From an uncultured Ignavibacteria bacterium (GTDB taxonomy: Bacteria > Bacteroidota > Ignavibacteria > Ignavibacteriales > Melioribacteraceae): DNA of 8,561 nucleotides. How positions within the stretch are numbered: position 1 is the first letter of the stretch; each line of letters begins with the position of its first letter. The stretch is from positions 1 through 8,561 of the forward strand of contig CALGLM010000226.1 of the NCBI GenBank assembly GCA_937930275.1. The letters run 5' to 3'. The translations under genes were made by a program, and so were the position numbers. The notes beneath the pieces are model-generated. The model was not told where the DNA came from, ran no database searches, and was given only the letters and a program-made list of their open reading frames with translations. Below, one piece after another: positions 1-6,286 of the stretch.

Positions 1-17
1 AATCACACAAACCGTCA

Positions 18-40
18 TCCCTCTCTTCCCAAGAGAGGGA
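18..40. repeat. Perfect 10-bp intergenic hairpin
   Basis: The arms TCCCTCTCTT (18-27) and AAGAGAGGGA (31-40) are exact reverse complements around a 3-nt CCC loop. The downstream bases are CCGAGGGTGAG, with no T-run, so this does not look like an ordinary intrinsic terminator on the + strand. The form is that of a dispersed palindromic intergenic element. No gene is visible on either side within the first 500 bases, so its relation to any upstream transcript is unknown. Confidence 0.55.
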
Positions 41-118
41 CCGAGGGTGAGTTTTAATCTCAAAACGTGACAATTTATCTTAACAGCCACTTTTGATACA
101 GCCCCTAAATAATAAACC

Positions 119-198
119 AATGTCGCCGCCTACAGGGCTTTATTATTTTAACATTTATAGTGTTACAATAATGCCGCTCCTTCGGAGCTACAATAATG
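119..198. repeat. Tandem pair of degenerate GCTCC..GGAGC-type repeat units
   Basis: Two related units follow each other. The first begins AATGTCGCCGCCTACAGGG (119-137); the second begins AATGCCGCTCCTTCGGAGCT (170-189). The second has a clean GCTCC/GGAGC stem (176-180 with 184-188, loop TTC). It is flanked by an exact 10-bp direct repeat, TACAATAATG, at 164-173 and 189-198. A further A/T stem, 107-116 with 139-148, encloses the first unit. This looks like decayed dispersed repeat DNA rather than coding sequence. Confidence 0.5.
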
Positions 199-211
199 TT
201 AAATGTTTAGT

Positions 212-310
212 GTTAAATGTTGAGTATTAAATAAAAAGAATTCGCAACCCATGAATTCATTCATGCGGGCGATGAAATAAACCTAACCCACGAATTCATT
301 CGTGGGTAAT
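212..310. repeat. Degenerate palindromic repeat, copy 1 (ACCCACGAAT hairpin)
   Basis: This copy runs from GTTAAATGTTGAG through AAATAAAAAG, then GCAACC, a first imperfect palindrome (250-265, CATGAAT/ATTCATG), a purine-rich spacer, and a near-perfect 22-bp palindrome at 286-307 (ACCCACGAAT, TC, ATTCGTGGGT). The same order of blocks recurs at 385-469, so the two are copies of one element. There is no T-run after the palindrome, which argues against a terminator. No ORF for a transposase is present. Confidence 0.6.
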
Positions 311-384
311 AAAAACAATATATTAATTCCCCTTGCTTTAAATTGCCGCAATCTTTAGATAGTGGAAAAGAATAACTATATAAT

Positions 385-469
385 GTTAAATGATAAATAA
401 AAAGCAACCAAAAATTTATTCATGGGAGTGAGGGAATTAACCCAACCCACGAATATATTCGTCTGCTAT
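385..469. repeat. Degenerate palindromic repeat, copy 2
   Basis: The blocks match copy 1 in order: GTTAAATG, AAATAAAAAG, GCAACC, a half-palindrome ending TTATTCATGGG, a spacer resembling GxGATGAAATAAACCTAA, AACCCACGAAT, and an ATTCGT arm. The second palindrome survives as ACGAAT-AT-ATTCGT (449-462), but its outer GTGGG arm has decayed to CTGC. Copy 2 ends about 45 bp upstream of the promoter box of the GHL10 gene. Confidence 0.6.
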
Positions 470-515
470 TAAACATTTTGAATCTATTCTTTACCATAAT
501 CAATTAAAATATTAT

Positions 516-523
516 TATCTTTG
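516..523 (+). promoter_or_regulatory. Bacteroidota-type -7 box for the GHL10 gene
   Basis: TATCTTTG matches the Bacteroidota primary sigma -7 consensus TAnnTTTG exactly. It lies 39 nt upstream of the chosen ATG at 563. No good TTTG -33 element sits at the expected 19-21 nt spacing, which lowers confidence. The expected transcription start would be near 530, giving a short leader that contains the GGAGA ribosome binding site at 551-555. Confidence 0.45.
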
Positions 524-562
524 AATTGTAAATTATGTATTAATAATATCGGAGATAAACGT

Positions 563-2020
563 ATGCTTAAATATGTAGTTTTATTAATTGGCGGTTTAAT
601 AATTTCGATAACCGCGCAGGAAAAATTACCGGAAGTAAATAGGGAGTTTAGAGCTGTTTGGATTGCAACCGTAGCAAATATTGATTGGCCCAGCGCCCCC
701 GGCTTGGATATAGAAAAACAAAAAAAAGAAGCACTTGCTATTTTAGATAGAGTAAAAGAAATGAATATGAATGCCATTGTTTTGCAGGTTAGACCGCAAT
801 GCGATGCAATATATAAATCATCTTACGAACCATGGTCATATTATTTAACGGGCGAACAAGGCAAAGCTCCGGAGCCGTATTACGATCCGTTGGAATTTTG
901 GATTACGGAAGCTCATAACAGAGGAATAGAAGTGCATGCATGGTTTAATCCGTATAGAGCGGGTCATCCGGCAAGCAAGGAAAGTATTTCGGAAAATAGT
1001 GTTATTAAATCGAAACCAAATTTAGTTGCAAAGTTACAATCTGACGGGTACTATTGGCTTATACCTACAATTAAGGAAGTTCAAGACCACTCGTACAATG
1101 TAGTAATGGATGTAGTAAAAAATTACGACATTGACGGAATACATTTTGACGATTATTTTTATCCGTATCCGGAATATAATAACGGAGCGGACTTTCCGGA
1201 CGAAGAAAGTTATAAAGAATATACAAAACAAGGAGGTAAGTTAAACAAAGGGGATTGGAGAAGAGATGCGGTTAATAAGTTTGTAAAAAGAATTTATACC
1301 GGAATTAAAAAAGTAAAACCGGAAGTTAAACTGGGAATAAGTCCGTTTGGTTTATATAGACCCGGTTATCCCGAAACCGTAAAAACAGGTTTTGACCAAT
1401 ATCAAACTTTGTATGCAGATGCCCGACTGTGGTTAAATAAGGGATGGGTAGATTACTATTCGCCGCAATTGTATTGGCTAATCAGCAACCCGCGTTATAG
1501 TTATCCGGTTTTGCTAAAGTGGTGGCAAGGCGAAAACAAAACAAAACGTAATATTTTCCCGGGTCTGTGGATTAATCCCCGTTACAATATAAAAGAAATG
1601 AGTGTTGAAATAATAAATCAAATAATGATAACAAGAGCAATGAATTCAGAATCGGCAGGCACAATATTGTTTAGTATGAAACCGATAATGAACAATTACG
1701 ATACAATAGTAAGACCGATAATCACTTCAATTTATAACGAACAAGCTATTACGCCTACATATGGCTGGATAAACACAAAAGCACCGAATACGCCGGTAGT
1801 TTCAAAAGAAATTAACGATGATAAGGTTACGCTTAATATTTCAACTACAAAAGGAAAACAACCGTTTTTGTTTGTTGTTTATACAAAAAAAGAGAATAAT
1901 TGGACATATAAGATATTTCCGGCAACTAATAAAAATATAACAATGGAAAAAGTTGATAAATATGCCGTTTGCGCAGTTGATAAACTGGGTAATATTAGTA
2001 AACCTTGTTTTATAAATTAA
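563..2020 (+). CDS. Secreted GHL10-family (DUF187/YngK-like) glycoside hydrolase with C-terminal FN3-like domain
   Basis: This is a 485-residue protein. I start it at ATG 563, with GGAGA at 551-555; an upstream TTG at 521 would add 14 residues in front of the signal peptide. Residues 1-19 form a signal peptide (KYVVLLIGGLIISITA) with no lipobox cysteine, so export to the periplasm is expected. The GHL10 barrel shows REFRAVWIATV (27-37), HAWFNPYR (125-132), DGIHFDDYFYPYP (191-203), GISPFGLYR (258-266) and DYYSPQLYW (297-305). The acidic D196/D197 are candidate catalytic or substrate-binding residues. From about residue 407 to the end is a small beta-rich, FN3-like domain (APNTPVV... KLGNISKP). 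E. coli DigH (YddW), a family member, cuts peptide-free (denuded) peptidoglycan glycan strands, so a role in wall remodelling is plausible but inferred. The gene stands alone, upstream of a terminator and convergent with ccmF. The family call is firm; the substrate is not. Confidence 0.92.
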   Translation: MLKYVVLLIGGLIISITAQEKLPEVNREFRAVWIATVANIDWPSAPGLDIEKQKKEALAILDRVKEMNMNAIVLQVRPQCDAIYKSSYEPWSYYLTGEQGKAPEPYYDPLEFWITEAHNRGIEVHAWFNPYRAGHPASKESISENSVIKSKPNLVAKLQSDGYYWLIPTIKEVQDHSYNVVMDVVKNYDIDGIHFDDYFYPYPEYNNGADFPDEESYKEYTKQGGKLNKGDWRRDAVNKFVKRIYTGIKKVKPEVKLGISPFGLYRPGYPETVKTGFDQYQTLYADARLWLNKGWVDYYSPQLYWLISNPRYSYPVLLKWWQGENKTKRNIFPGLWINPRYNIKEMSVEIINQIMITRAMNSESAGTILFSMKPIMNNYDTIVRPIITSIYNEQAITPTYGWINTKAPNTPVVSKEINDDKVTLNISTTKGKQPFLFVVYTKKENNWTYKIFPATNKNITMEKVDKYAVCAVDKLGNISKPCFIN

Positions 2021-2079
2021 AAATAAAGCAAAAATTAATTCGTTGTTTTTTTTTATATTTGAACGTGATTTTGTTTATA

Positions 2080-2117
2080 AAAAAATCCCCTTACGTTAAT
2101 GCATAAGGGGATTTTTT
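2080..2117. terminator. Bidirectional intrinsic terminator between GHL10 gene and ccmF
   Basis: The arms AAAAAATCCCCTTA (2080-2093) and TAAGGGGATTTTTT (2104-2117) are perfect reverse complements around a 10-nt loop. The core is GGGG/CCCC, with a T-run on each strand, so the same hairpin can stop transcripts of the GHL10 gene from the left and of the ccm operon from the right. It sits 60 nt after the GHL10 stop and 54 nt after the ccmF stop. Confidence 0.9.
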
Positions 2118-2170
2118 AATGTTTGTTTGAGCTAAAATTTATTAGTTTATCAAGGCGAATATTGTGTTAT

Positions 2171-4570
2171 TTATTCTGCAATAAAATTTTCTTTTGTTCT
2201 TTTTACTGCAGCAATTATAAATCCTATTACCATTAAGATTACACCGAGCCATACAAAAATTATAAAAGGTTTTATACTAACTTCAACCGAAAGTGTAGGA
2301 GCGGTTTTTAATGCCATTGGATTAGGGTCAGACATTTTATTTAATTTTACGGCAACAGTACCGCTTGCATCAAGGTTTGTAATTTCTATGCGTAAATCAA
2401 TGTCTTTAAAGTCAACGGGAATAAAATCTCTATTACCGCCTTTACTACGCATGTAACCTTCCCCTTGGTATATTTGTCCGTTAGCAACAACAGTAAATAC
2501 AGCACCAATTGTAAACTCTTCGCCATTACTCATCTTTTGCATTGCATCCTGAGGAAAATTAAACCCTGTAAAAGTAATTTTTTTTCCTTCAAACTCGAAC
2601 GGTTCGTTTTTCTTCAAAGAAAGCGAGCTGTTATCCATGCTATTATTTTCTTCATAAGCCAACGGTTCAAGATAAAAATCTTTAGTGATTAAATTAATTA
2701 TATCCGGTTCACGCATTAAGCTGTTGTTAAATTCTGCAATATACATAACCGGTCTTGCGTTTGTTTTGTTTCCGCCGTTATCAATTTCAACATTAAATGC
2801 ATATTTTGTGTTGTTTTCAATAGCTTCGTAACCGGTAAACATTAAATTATATCCTAAAACATTAACAGTTTCGCCTTTAGGTAAGTCGGCAGTTTGTTTA
2901 ACTGTAAATCCGCCTGTTGCAATAACACCGAGCATAAAAACCGCAATGCCTAAATGAGCAACAAAAGCTCCTGTGTGAATTAAATTACGTTTAACAGCTT
3001 TTACCAAATATTCCGTATTTAGCACTAAAGAAAATATTGTAGTAACGGTAAAAACAGCAAGCATAAAATCGGATACTTTTCCCAAGCCGATAATTAACAG
3101 TGAGATTATTGCTGTTACCGCAAGCGAATATTTAGAGTTATTAAAAAGGTCTTTTTTATCGGTTGTCTTCCATTTTAGCATCAAACTAAAACCCATTAAA
3201 ACACCTACAATAATACCTATAGGTAAATGAGATTTGTTGTAAAATGAAATATCAACTCCTTTTCCGAAAATTGGTAAAGACGTACCGAAGATAATAATAG
3301 CACCGCTTGCAATTAATGTTGCCGCACCCGTAAACAAAGCAAGTTCACGCGATAAAATGTTTTCTTCAAAATTAAAATGTTCGTTTAAAAATTTCCAACG
3401 GAAAGCAATAGCGCCCAAACCGATTAATGAAAATAAAACAACATTTAGTAGTAAAAATAAAAATACAATTCTACCTGGGGCAACAAAAGAATGAACCGAG
3501 GCATCACTTAGTACGCCGCTGCGGGTTAAAAAGGTTGAATAAATAACTAAAGCAAAAGTTAAAATTGATAGAATTAAATTTGTTTTTACAAATCGTCCTT
3601 TCCCTGCATATTGTTCTTGGGTCCGCTTTTGAACAATAAAAGTGTGAATAGAGGCAACACCGACTAACCAAGGAACAAGAGACGAATTTTCAACCGGATC
3701 CCAACCCCAATAACCGCCCCATCCCAAAACTCCGTAAGCCCAATAACCGCCTAACATAATTGCTAATCCTAAAATCATATGACCGAATAATACCCAAGGA
3801 AATGATTGTTTAACCCATTCGTTATATTCGTTTTTAATTAAAGCGGCAATAGCAAAAGAATAGGGAACTGCAGCCATTGCAAATCCTATAAATAACATAG
3901 GAGGATGAATTTGCATCCAAAAATTTTGTAATAGCGGATTAAGTCCTTTTCCGTGAATTATGAAATCGTTAAGCCCGATACCGTTATTTAACAGCATTGC
4001 ATATGTATCGGAATTTATCTGGAAAAACTGTGACTGTCCTGCTTGGTCTTGAAAAATAAAATTGGCGATAAAAGGAAGATTGAGAAAATTTGGATTTATG
4101 CTTTTAATATCAATAAAAGCTCCTTCTTGCCAAATATAAGCAAAAGGACTTTTTAGCAAAGGGCTTAGCATTACTAACAGCATAACATTAATTAATGAAT
4201 AAATTAACATAACGCGATGCTCCAAATCACCTCTTTTTGAAGTGTAGTCTAATAAAATAAGACCTATAATAGCCGAAAATAATCCCCAAAGCAAAAAGCT
4301 TCCTTCTTGTCCGGCATAAAAGGTTGAAATTAGCAATCCCGTAGGCAAATCGCTATTACTATACTCGTAAACGTATTTAAATTGATACTGATGAGTGAGT
4401 ATGGCATAAAGTAAAAGAATTGAAGCAGCTATTACCATAATACTCATTAAATGGTAACCTAAACGTGCTTTGTTTATTGTATTGGTATAACCCTTAAGAG
4501 TAAAATAATACATTACGGTAGAAAATATAGCGGCAAGAAGGGCAAGAGTTAAAAAAATGTTTCCTATCAT
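2171..4570 (-). CDS. ccmF: CcmF, haem lyase subunit of cytochrome c maturation
   Basis: This is a 799-residue polytopic inner-membrane protein of the CcmF/CcsA haem-handling superfamily, which attaches haem to the CXXCH motifs of apocytochromes c. The signature WWD segment is GWGGYWGWDPVENSSLVPWL (283-302). Histidines that match the four of E. coli CcmF by context are H222 (IHPPML), H309 (ASIHTF), H360 (SVHSFV) and H539 (AHLGI). Many hydrophobic helices fill residues 1-550; a periplasmic domain of about 215 residues (552-766) and a last helix (768-788) follow. E. coli CcmF has about 650 residues. The extra length lies in the C-terminal domain and in an insertion of roughly 55-60 residues (about 144-206) between SPFA and GKGLNPLLQ. 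The start is supported by AAGGA at 4581-4577, 6 nt before ATG. It is the last gene of the operon, 17 nt after ccmE. Confidence 0.93.
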   Translation of the reverse strand: MIGNIFLTLALLAAIFSTVMYYFTLKGYTNTINKARLGYHLMSIMVIAASILLLYAILTHQYQFKYVYEYSNSDLPTGLLISTFYAGQEGSFLLWGLFSAIIGLILLDYTSKRGDLEHRVMLIYSLINVMLLVMLSPLLKSPFAYIWQEGAFIDIKSINPNFLNLPFIANFIFQDQAGQSQFFQINSDTYAMLLNNGIGLNDFIIHGKGLNPLLQNFWMQIHPPMLFIGFAMAAVPYSFAIAALIKNEYNEWVKQSFPWVLFGHMILGLAIMLGGYWAYGVLGWGGYWGWDPVENSSLVPWLVGVASIHTFIVQKRTQEQYAGKGRFVKTNLILSILTFALVIYSTFLTRSGVLSDASVHSFVAPGRIVFLFLLLNVVLFSLIGLGAIAFRWKFLNEHFNFEENILSRELALFTGAATLIASGAIIIFGTSLPIFGKGVDISFYNKSHLPIGIIVGVLMGFSLMLKWKTTDKKDLFNNSKYSLAVTAIISLLIIGLGKVSDFMLAVFTVTTIFSLVLNTEYLVKAVKRNLIHTGAFVAHLGIAVFMLGVIATGGFTVKQTADLPKGETVNVLGYNLMFTGYEAIENNTKYAFNVEIDNGGNKTNARPVMYIAEFNNSLMREPDIINLITKDFYLEPLAYEENNSMDNSSLSLKKNEPFEFEGKKITFTGFNFPQDAMQKMSNGEEFTIGAVFTVVANGQIYQGEGYMRSKGGNRDFIPVDFKDIDLRIEITNLDASGTVAVKLNKMSDPNPMALKTAPTLSVEVSIKPFIIFVWLGVILMVIGFIIAAVKRTKENFIAE

Positions 4571-4587
4571 TAACTATCCTTGGTTAA

Positions 4588-4974
4588 TTATGATTGTTTA
4601 TTAGGCATTTGGCTTTCGTATTTTGAAGGACATTTTGTTAAAATATCCGAAGCAACGAATTGACCGTTTTTATATTTACCGGTTACAACAACGCTTGTGC
4701 AAGATTCAAAATTATTTGGAATAGGACCGTTGTACACAACTTTAATCTCTTTACCAAAATTATCGACTAAGTAAAAAGAAAAAATGTTATTTATTTTATC
4801 CATCTGATAATTTTTGCTTTTAACCCAAGCACCGGTTGCTTTAATAGTATGTGCAGATGATACAATTTTACTAAAATCGTTTTCGTATTTTATATCTGTT
4901 TGGGTAAATAAATATCCCATTATAAAAAAGAAAACAACAATTATTACACCCCCGAATATATATTTACTCTTCAT
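4588..4974 (-). CDS. ccmE: CcmE, periplasmic haem chaperone, cysteine variant
   Basis: CcmE binds haem covalently and passes it from CcmC to CcmF. The protein has 128 residues: an N-terminal anchor (about 5-23) and then an OB-fold-type domain with blocks such as IKATGAWVKS, FYLVDNFGKEIKVVYNGPIP and VVVTGKYKNGQFVASDIL. In the motif where E. coli CcmE has His130 and Tyr134 (HxxxY), this protein reads KCPSKY, so Cys115 replaces the haem-binding His and Tyr119 is kept. The replacement matches the CXXXY variants known from archaea and some Desulfovibrio. I chose ATG 4974 because GAGGAG (4987-4982) lies 7 nt upstream; an ATG at 4989 would add five residues but would consume that site. The start overlaps the end of the ccmD-like gene by 11 nt, which suggests coupled translation. 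Confidence 0.9.
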   Translation of the reverse strand: MKSKYIFGGVIIVVFFFIMGYLFTQTDIKYENDFSKIVSSAHTIKATGAWVKSKNYQMDKINNIFSFYLVDNFGKEIKVVYNGPIPNNFESCTSVVVTGKYKNGQFVASDILTKCPSKYESQMPNKQS

Positions 4975-5128
4975 TAGGTTTCTCCTCATTTTTTAGTTCG
5001 CTTTCAATTTTTTTTAGGCGATTTTCGATGTTAAAAAGTGCAATAAAAATGCCGGTCCAAATTGTTAAAACAATAAAAAGGACAATAAAAATCGAATTTT
5101 TTTCGGCAAACGAAAATAAACTTTCCAT
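4964..5128 (-). CDS. ccmD: CcmD-like small membrane protein
   Basis: This short gene encodes 54 residues, beginning MESLFSFAEKNSIFIVLFIV. It has one transmembrane helix (about 12-32) followed by a charged, helical tail (NIENRLKKIESELK, 33-46). That is the usual CcmD layout: a short N-terminus, one helix, and a positively charged coil on the cytoplasmic side. CcmD helps release holo-CcmE from the CcmABC complex. Position is the main argument: it lies exactly between ccmC and ccmE, its ATG comes one base after the ccmC stop with GGAG (5136-5133) overlapping the end of ccmC, and its 3' end overlaps ccmE. CcmD proteins are too divergent for sequence alone to prove the match. Confidence 0.8.
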   Translation of the reverse strand: MESLFSFAEKNSIFIVLFIVLTIWTGIFIALFNIENRLKKIESELKNEEKPNEE

Positions 5129-5129
5129 G

Positions 5130-5843
5130 TTACTCCGTAATATATTTTTTACTTATTTTTTCTTTAGCTAATAGTGATTTGTATCCGAGTCTAAACATCC
5201 AATAGTATAAAAGAGTGAATGCGATTAAGGATAATATAAAAATAAAAAACATGTTTTTATCCATATGAAAATTAACGACTGGTCCGCTACTGTCATCATT
5301 TGCACTCCCCGGGTGTAATCCTTCCATAATTCGTGGCATAATAAAAACAAAAAAAGGAACCGTTAAAAAAGCAAAAATGCTATAAACTGCACTTAATCTT
5401 GCTTTTTTATCTTCGTTTTCAATAGCACTTCGTAAAGCAAATAAAGAACCGTAAATTAAAAGCAAAATAAAAATACTTGTTTCGCGAGGGTCCCAATGCC
5501 AAAAAGCACCCCATGTAAATTTTGCCCAAATACTACCGGTAACGGTAGCTAAAACGCAAAACACCATGCCAAGCTGCATAGCAGTAAACGATTTTACATC
5601 GTTATCTAAGTTTTCGCTGCGTAAGTATTTAACTCCGTAAAACATTGACATAAAAAACGCAATTACGGCAAGCCAGGCAGTGGGTACGTGAAAAAAGATT
5701 ATTTTTGCTTTTTCTTCCAAGCCCGGAATTACGGGAAATTGATACCAATGTTGGGGTTGACCCTCAACTATCGGAAATGCTAATCCCGCAATTAAAACAA
5801 AAGTCATAAGTACAAAAAGTACAATTTTTAAGATATTATTCAT
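5130..5843 (-). CDS. ccmC: CcmC, haem-handling membrane protein that loads CcmE
   Basis: CcmC holds haem at the outer face of the inner membrane and loads it onto CcmE. The protein has 237 residues, within the usual range, and six hydrophobic helices. The WWD signature is WGAFWHWDPRETS (111-123). The two candidate axial histidines flank it: H52 in FHVPTAW and H177 in GLHPGS. WDPRETS is somewhat CcsA-like, where many proteobacterial CcmC proteins have WDxRLTS. The length, six-helix plan and the neighbouring ccmD/E/F genes make CcmC the better call. It is the first gene of the operon; a promoter match lies about 80 nt upstream. The Shine-Dalgarno sequence before ATG 5843 is weak. Genes for the CcmAB ABC transporter are not next to it. 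Confidence 0.9.
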   Translation of the reverse strand: MNNILKIVLFVLMTFVLIAGLAFPIVEGQPQHWYQFPVIPGLEEKAKIIFFHVPTAWLAVIAFFMSMFYGVKYLRSENLDNDVKSFTAMQLGMVFCVLATVTGSIWAKFTWGAFWHWDPRETSIFILLLIYGSLFALRSAIENEDKKARLSAVYSIFAFLTVPFFVFIMPRIMEGLHPGSANDDSSGPVVNFHMDKNMFFIFILSLIAFTLLYYWMFRLGYKSLLAKEKISKKYITE

Positions 5844-5922
5844 ATATGTTTATTATTTTTTATCGAAAAATTAAAATAAAGTTGTTTTAGACTATAAAAT
5901 AACCTTTTAAGTCTTATTATTA

Positions 5923-5953
5923 CAAAATTAGGTAATTATATTTAATTTTACAA
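5923..5953 (-). promoter_or_regulatory. Bacteroidota-type promoter of the ccm operon
   Basis: Read on the minus strand, TAATTTTG (5930-5923) is an exact TAnnTTTG -7 box. CTTG (5954-5951) lies 20 nt upstream and fits the TTTG -33 element at three of four bases. The spacing and orientation suit transcription of ccmC, whose ATG is 79 nt past the -7 box. No operator or sensor site was recognised. Confidence 0.5.
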
Positions 5954-6028
5954 GTGAAAAGCGTAGGTAATAAGTTCAATTTTTACAATATTGTTAAATT
6001 AATATATTAGTTATAACGCACAAATATG

Positions 6029-6086
6029 TAGTTTTGTGAATATTTATGCAAAATTTACTTGACATCAAAAAATTAAAGTTTATATT
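6029..6086 (+). promoter_or_regulatory. Candidate promoters of the ilv leader
   Basis: Two signals occur in front of the leader ORF. TAGTTTTG (6029-6036) is an exact Bacteroidota TAnnTTTG box but lacks a clear TTTG element upstream. TTGACA (6059-6064), 16 nt, TATATT (6081-6086) is a good sigma-70-style pair, which would start transcription only about 8 nt before the leader ATG at 6101. The first would give a 5' end near 6043 and a leader of ordinary length. Sequence alone does not decide between them. Confidence 0.4.
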
Positions 6087-6100
6087 AGTACCAATAAATT

Positions 6101-6280
6101 ATGAAAAACACTACAAAACATATTGCCAAATTAAAATTTTACGCAAAAAATGCGGATAGGCAGGGTAGTGTTTGTTCTTCAATTGCAATTAACAATTCAG
6201 ATTTAGCCATTACAGGGATTATTATTAGCGGCATTATTATTCTAGTGGTCAACCTACTAGGACTAATTATTATTCGCTAA
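6101..6280 (+). CDS. Branched-chain amino acid leader peptide of the ilvD-ilvB operon
   Basis: This ORF of 59 codons starts MKNTTKHIAKLKFYAKNADR. From residue 35 to the stop, 17 of 25 residues are Ile, Leu or Val: Ile triplets at 40-42, 45-47 and 56-58, plus LVV (48-50), LL (52-53) and L55. Four of the five Leu codons here are CTA, which looks uncommon in ilvD, where TTA dominates; a scarce tRNA would sharpen the response. The ORF sits just upstream of ilvD-ilvB, and its stop is 7 nt before the first arm of an antiterminator hairpin. This is the arrangement of a ribosome-mediated attenuator, so the product is probably a sensor by being translated. It is long beside E. coli ilvL (32 residues), and no Shine-Dalgarno sequence is evident. 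The end also resembles a single membrane helix, so a small membrane protein remains an alternative. Confidence 0.82.
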   Translation: MKNTTKHIAKLKFYAKNADRQGSVCSSIAINNSDLAITGIIISGIIILVVNLLGLIIIR

Positions 6281-6286
6281 TATAAA

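Noticed and set aside
286..310. Palindrome ACCCACGAAT..ATTCGTGGGT as an intrinsic terminator
   Set aside because: Neither strand has a T-run directly after the stem, and the palindrome recurs at 449-462, so a repeat element fits better.
212..469. CRISPR array
   Set aside because: There are only two degenerate copies with unlike internal sequence, no regular short repeat and unique-spacer pattern, and no cas genes in the window.
521..562. Upstream TTG start for the GHL10 gene
   Set aside because: It would place 14 polar residues in front of the signal peptide and overlap the -7 promoter box. ATG 563 has a GGAGA site at proper spacing.
484..777. Minus-strand open frame of 97 codons across the GHL10 start
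   Set aside because: It is antisense to the signal peptide and first barrel strand of the GHL10 gene and covers its promoter. The composition is Phe/Ile/Ser-rich without family features.
4975..4989. Upstream ATG (4989) as the ccmE start
   Set aside because: The bases GAGGAG following it are the likely ribosome binding site for ATG 4974, which gives an ordinary N-terminal anchor.
4814..4996. Plus-strand open frame of 60 codons opposite ccmE
   Set aside because: It is complementary to the start of ccmE, and no ribosome binding site or conserved feature supports it.
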